Assembly: GCA_028724885.1 (NCBI GenBank)
Contig: JAQYTJ010000013.1
Span: 62,001 to 126,000 of the forward strand
DNA: 64,000 nucleotides
Direction: 5' to 3'
Source: Bacteroidales bacterium
GTDB lineage: Bacteria > Bacteroidota > Bacteroidia > Bacteroidales > UBA932
The position numbers and the translations under genes are program-made. Below the pieces are notes generated by a model. It ran no database searches. It was not told the origin of the DNA and saw only the letters and a list, made by a program, of their open reading frames with translations. Shown in pieces: positions 60,901 through 64,000 of the stretch; positions within the stretch are counted from its first letter, which is position 1, and each line of letters begins with the position of its first letter.

Positions 60901-61386
60901 TGGACAAGCAATTTCGCAGACTGCGCCGGCATTACGTATTCCGATGGCTTCATTCCTGACGTTATCTTCGATGAAGGGACTAAGGTCACTGTCCCAGGAG
61001 GAGAAACCGTTGATGTCGGCGGCATGACTTACCAAGAGGCTTACGACAAAGGTTATGTCGAATATGCTCACTTACAGACATGGGCATACTTCAAGAATAA
61101 TTGGGGCAATGGCGTCGTGAATAATGACTGGTTCAAGAAACTAAACTACATCTCACTTCGCGAAATTACTCTTGCATACGCTCTGCCTGAGAGAATTTAC
61201 TCTCATCTGGGAGCAAAGGGGCTTTCAGTCAGCCTGACAGGCAGAAATGTCTGCTACCTTCTGAACACTGCTCCTAACCACGAGAATCCAGAGAGCGTAA
61301 GGGGAACCGGAGCTGCTCAGTTCCGTATGCGTTCATACAGCCCTTACACGGCTAGCTGGCTGTTTACTATCAGCGCCTCATTCTAA
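57988..61386 (+). CDS. SusC/RagA-family TonB-linked outer-membrane protein (pair 2)
   Basis: 1132 aa; ITVSGTVTDASGETVIGAGVVIVNTGNGVITNNNGEYTI; IQIRGASTLHANNQPIFVVDGVILDNA; VLKGAAATALYGSRGLNGAVVITTK. Confidence 0.97.
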   Translation: MEVTFNFVRKLRKECIALILIFSAPSMFAQNITVSGTVTDASGETVIGAGVVIVNTGNGVITNNNGEYTIKCAAKDTLQFSYIGYNAKVVPVNGRSIINITFDETSTALNEAVVTALGMKRETKALGYAVTTVKSDEIERANTISPVAALQGKAAGIEINQSDGGMFGSTKIQIRGASTLHANNQPIFVVDGVILDNATSNTGDADWDGEIHDYGNQLKNLNPDDFESVSVLKGAAATALYGSRGLNGAVVITTKSGKSGKGLGIHFSQTVGIDYVYKAPDLQNEYLEGAFPGYVYYGDDYDQTGNRWSNNMTAYSRNSDKKYSMISQHEGDGGGVGWGPHISWAEGKTFEQYDGTMGPMKIYKNNYRDAYRTGWNSDTNVSLQGGTDRTTFYASASYKYNQGTTPRNTFYRYSFLGKASQKIGSRVKLDFSISYVQSQPRNAQRNIGSYFAEGTFPREYDVNKYKHLYKGTHGGIASGTYGDAYRSVPGRGLWWSIYEDNYSQTETTIRPTVNLTVDATDWLQFSVGGNLNRYLIDSEGKYPGSGYANEGGSYSIGHSQILQENGYASMNVNKRFNDDWEAHGFLREEYFNQHAQYNGEWTNGGLVVPNQYFIGNSKNQAGFGGYKYNTKRIVSTIFQVGTSWRDQVFLDVTGRNDWSSALIYTNGRGNYSYFYPSVSGSWIINQTFREQLPIWISFAKIRASWAQVGNDTDPYYINSGYSLTTLEKNGSKVYGLGLSSQIKSPDLKPEKKTSWEVGLDWRFLNNKIGIDFTYYKENTRNQIMSVSVPWWSGVSSELINAGNIQNKGVELELKTTPVQSRDFQWDLNFTYTRNRNKIISLHEDVANWITLDGSTNYGNYRIGSVAKVGADYGLLMSDSMPKIDEKTGKQIVGYSNEAHTPYLKRAGKVQEIGSMIPKFLGSMNTTFRYKNLSLYLSFDARFGGYVASYGSRYATAYGYSGATEKYRLGETWTSNFADCAGITYSDGFIPDVIFDEGTKVTVPGGETVDVGGMTYQEAYDKGYVEYAHLQTWAYFKNNWGNGVVNNDWFKKLNYISLREITLAYALPERIYSHLGAKGLSVSLTGRNVCYLLNTAPNHENPESVRGTGAAQFRMRSYSPYTASWLFTISASF

Positions 61387-61406
61387 TGTTCAAAAAGATC
61401 ACTATC

Positions 61407-63323
61407 ATGAAAAACAAAAATATATTCGTAAGATTTCTAATTTTACTGCTATCCACTGGCATCCTGTTATTCTCCGCAGGTTGCTCGAAGGACGAATTCG
61501 CAGATATTAATACTGATCCTAGCAAGATTGGCAAAGGCAATATACCATATCTGCTCACTCAGGCAATGGTAAATTATCAGCCATTCGACTACCTTCTGTG
61601 GTTCTATGATGCTAGATACACATCCCAATTCATTCAGTCATATACTCCATCTGGAAGTTTCGGAGACTTGTTCAATCAGATGGGCGAATTAGGAGGCATT
61701 GGATCTCAGTTCATTAATGTGAGAATTTACGAAAAAGAAATAGCCGACATGATTTCTCAGATGAGTGCTGAAGATGGCGCAAAATACGCGACAATTCAAT
61801 GCATCGCAAACGTGCTAAGCATTTCGCTCGCCATTAACGACTCAGACCTTTATGGATCAATGCCATACTCAGAGACAGTGCAGCTACGTTATGGAGGCAC
61901 GCTGACTCCGAAATACGACTCTCAGGAAAATCTATTCAATACTTGGCTGGAGGAACTTGACAATGACATCAGCACATTTTCCAGCGCCACAGATCAGATC
62001 CAGGCTGGTAGCAATGACATCACCTATGGCGGCGATCTTACGAAGTGGAGAAAGTTCGCTAACGGATTGAAACTGAAAATCGCCGTTCGTCTGCTACATC
62101 AAAATAAGAGCAAAGCCCTGGAAATCGCCCAGCAGGTAGGTTCAAGCGATAGCAACATCATGTCTGGCCTGAGCGATGACTGCATTTTCAATCGTTCTAC
62201 CGATGCGAACAATGGCAACTACACCTACCAGACAGAAAACACATACAGCCTTGGAGCCGCCAGCAAGAATGTGATCGATTTCATGAAGAAGAACGAGGAT
62301 CCAAGGATGCTAGTTATCTTCACTAAGAATTCTTTCAACAAAGAAGTCATTCAAGCTTTCTTCGATGCCCAGGCTAACGGAGATGACCGCTGCGCAGTAC
62401 CAAAATATATTCTCGACAATGTGAATTATACTACTGATGCTCAGGGGAAAAGGACTTTCGTGTCTTGGCAAGGTCAAGGAGAACCTTGGGTACGCTATTA
62501 TGGAATTCCTATCGGGACCAATCTATCCGATGACCCTCAATATACCGGTGAATATAATTACTTCACTAGCACCCGTTGGGAAGTGACAGATGGTGATGCT
62601 TCTAAGACTTACAGACCTTATTCGACATTCAACGAGGAACTCACTCGTGGCCGTTGCGACTTCACTTTCCCTACCAAGCCTAAAGGACGCACGCTGCAGG
62701 ATACCGACGACGTGCCTTGGTGGGGAATGACTATGAGCACTGGAGAAATGAATCTGTATCTTGCTGAATTCAAGCTCCTTGGAGCTAATCTCCAAAAGAC
62801 TGCACAGGAATATTTTGAAGCAGGCGTTCGTGCTTCTGCCAAGGAATATAACCAACTGGCTACTTTGAACAAAATCCCTTATTATAACGAAGGGCAGTGT
62901 CATGAAGGATTGGATGACAAGCCAATAACTTATGGTGATGATGAAATTAACGAAATGCTGACTCATGAAGACTACAAGCTGACAGGTGATCAGGCATCAA
63001 ATCTTGAAAAGGTCTATATTCAGCAGTATCTTCACTTCTACTATCAGCCAGTCGACCAGTTCGTGACTTCAAGGCGTTCTGGAATACCTAAGGTTGGCAG
63101 CACTCTCATTCCTTGGGTAAATCTGAAGGCAAGCAACGAGATTCCTCGCAGGCTATACTCAGTCGCTCCGACTGACGAAGATAAAATGAAGTCACAGGTA
63201 GAGGCGGCTTTTGCTGAGGAAGGCTTTACCTTCTGCGATGGAACCCGTCCTGGAATTCTCAGCAGAGAAAGAGTGTGGTACGATAAACCAGCACCTGAAT
63301 TCGGAGCTGGTCCGAACTATTAA
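61407..63323 (+). CDS. SusD/RagB-family lipoprotein (pair 2)
   Basis: Start MKNKNIFVRFLILLLSTGILLFSAGCSKDEFADINTDPSKIG in ORF 61386..63323; translationally adjacent to SusC-2. Confidence 0.93.
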   Translation: MKNKNIFVRFLILLLSTGILLFSAGCSKDEFADINTDPSKIGKGNIPYLLTQAMVNYQPFDYLLWFYDARYTSQFIQSYTPSGSFGDLFNQMGELGGIGSQFINVRIYEKEIADMISQMSAEDGAKYATIQCIANVLSISLAINDSDLYGSMPYSETVQLRYGGTLTPKYDSQENLFNTWLEELDNDISTFSSATDQIQAGSNDITYGGDLTKWRKFANGLKLKIAVRLLHQNKSKALEIAQQVGSSDSNIMSGLSDDCIFNRSTDANNGNYTYQTENTYSLGAASKNVIDFMKKNEDPRMLVIFTKNSFNKEVIQAFFDAQANGDDRCAVPKYILDNVNYTTDAQGKRTFVSWQGQGEPWVRYYGIPIGTNLSDDPQYTGEYNYFTSTRWEVTDGDASKTYRPYSTFNEELTRGRCDFTFPTKPKGRTLQDTDDVPWWGMTMSTGEMNLYLAEFKLLGANLQKTAQEYFEAGVRASAKEYNQLATLNKIPYYNEGQCHEGLDDKPITYGDDEINEMLTHEDYKLTGDQASNLEKVYIQQYLHFYYQPVDQFVTSRRSGIPKVGSTLIPWVNLKASNEIPRRLYSVAPTDEDKMKSQVEAAFAEEGFTFCDGTRPGILSRERVWYDKPAPEFGAGPNY

Positions 63324-63347
63324 TAGATGCTATTCTTACAGTAAAGA

Positions 63348-63467
63348 GCTGCGAGTTCATTGTGAGCATCGCCTCGTTAGTTGGAGACATGTTCAAAAAA
63401 GTTTGGCAGACCCAAGCAGACGACCCCTGGGTGGGAAAGTGCCAGCACTAACTAGGAATAATCCCCA
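63348..63467 (+). pseudogene. Decayed SusD C-terminal remnant
   Basis: GAGTTCATTGTGAGCATCGCC...GACATGTTCAAAAAAGTTTGGCAGAC aligns by eye to SusD-1 GAATTCATTGGTGAGCGTCGCC...GGCATGTTCAGTAAGGCATGGTGGGCA, then runs into the SusD-1 C-terminal sequence PKQTTPGWESASTN*. Confidence 0.75.
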
Positions 63468-63566
63468 GTAGAGCAGCTTAATTTAACATATTCTTTTCGA
63501 GGAAAGCAGCTGGCGCATCATGAACCCAGCTGCTTCCTTTTGCTCATTCACATTCTGACCTTATTA
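63411..63566 (+). repeat. 156-bp direct repeat copy 2
   Basis: Near-copy of 57496-57651 located downstream of SusCD pair 2. Confidence 0.9.
63504..63541 (+). terminator. Intrinsic terminator inside repeat copy 2
   Basis: AAGCAGCTGG / CCAGCTGCTT stem followed by CCTTTT. Confidence 0.7.
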
Positions 63567-63584
63567 TTTTGCCAAGTCTTGGCA

Positions 63585-64000
63585 CTACTCCGTATTGCTT
63601 TGTGGGGCAAGGAAGGTCTCTCCGCACACGTCGCAGGTCCTCTCCTGAGTCTGGAGATGCAAATTGGTGGCTTCGCGCAGCCTGCTGATAAACTCCGTGA
63701 CTGCGCGTCGCTGATAGGAATCCGCCAGCGTAAGCACTGACGTAGGCAGCATGATCTGCTCTTCCAGAGCGATTCTAACGATTCCGCGCACAGCAAGCGT
63801 TGCCGCATCGGGCAGTATGCTGACCCATCGATTGCTGTTCACCATATATATTATATGCGACAAATCGTCAATTTCTACCGCTGGCCACACCTCGATGCCT
63901 AGCCTTTGGGCCTCATCGTCAATACGCTGACGGATATAGAGGTTGCCCGAAGGAAGCACGAGAGGATGCATCGCAATCTGGCTCAAGTTAATCGATGCCT
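63585..64000 (-). CDS. LysR-type regulator, C-terminal effector-binding domain (truncated by window edge)
   Basis: LPSGNLYIRQRIDDEAQRLGIEVWPAVEIDDLSHIIYMVNSNRWVSILPDAAT...VRIALEEQI; frame stays open to the window end; tail RTCDVCGETFLAPQ. Confidence 0.75.
   Translation of the reverse strand, partial: ASINLSQIAMHPLVLPSGNLYIRQRIDDEAQRLGIEVWPAVEIDDLSHIIYMVNSNRWVSILPDAATLAVRGIVRIALEEQIMLPTSVLTLADSYQRRAVTEFISRLREATNLHLQTQERTCDVCGETFLAPQSNTE

Noticed and set aside
1-64000. CRISPR arrays, tRNA/rRNA genes, intact insertion sequences, toxin-antitoxin or known defence systems
   Set aside because: Looked for by eye on both strands; no regularly spaced repeats, cloverleaf-like CCA-ending segments, transposase motifs or defence-domain signatures were found. 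A software scan (tRNAscan-SE, CRISPRCasFinder, DefenseFinder) would be needed to exclude weak cases.

Overview
This looks like a 64 kb chromosomal window from a Bacteroidota (Bacteroidales-like) bacterium. Support comes from SusC/SusD pairs, TonB receptors with DUF4249 or YncE-like partner lipoproteins, and many TAnnTTTG -7 promoter elements. Housekeeping genes include dnaK, prfA, rpsA, rnz, recR, a class II fructose-bisphosphate aldolase and queF with a queuosine-precursor transporter. They are interspersed with envelope and nutrient-uptake loci: a metal-export operon, an M28 peptidase with an MsbA-like ABC transporter, a CBM9-like, golvesin-like and sialidase cluster, a flotillin/NfeD operon, a tandem-domain esterase, a LysR/TonB/DUF4249 locus, a murK-murQ-recR-mntP operon, a BtuB/BtuG-like pair and two adjacent SusCD pairs. 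The observations most worth a second look are: (1) a strongly over-represented palindromic word, GAATATTC, with half-sites GAATAT/ATATTC, spread through coding and non-coding DNA; (2) a candidate preQ1-I riboswitch directly upstream of the queuosine-precursor transporter/queF operon; (3) a GC-rich, hairpin-dense intergenic element bounded by 18-bp direct repeats between prfA and that operon; (4) a decayed SusD C-terminal remnant plus a 156-bp duplicated gene-tail/terminator after the second SusCD pair; and (5) a FAH-fold protein that appears to have lost its catalytic metal ligands. No CRISPR array, rRNA, tRNA, intact transposon or clear novel defence system was recognised. All calls were made by reading the sequence without homology searches.
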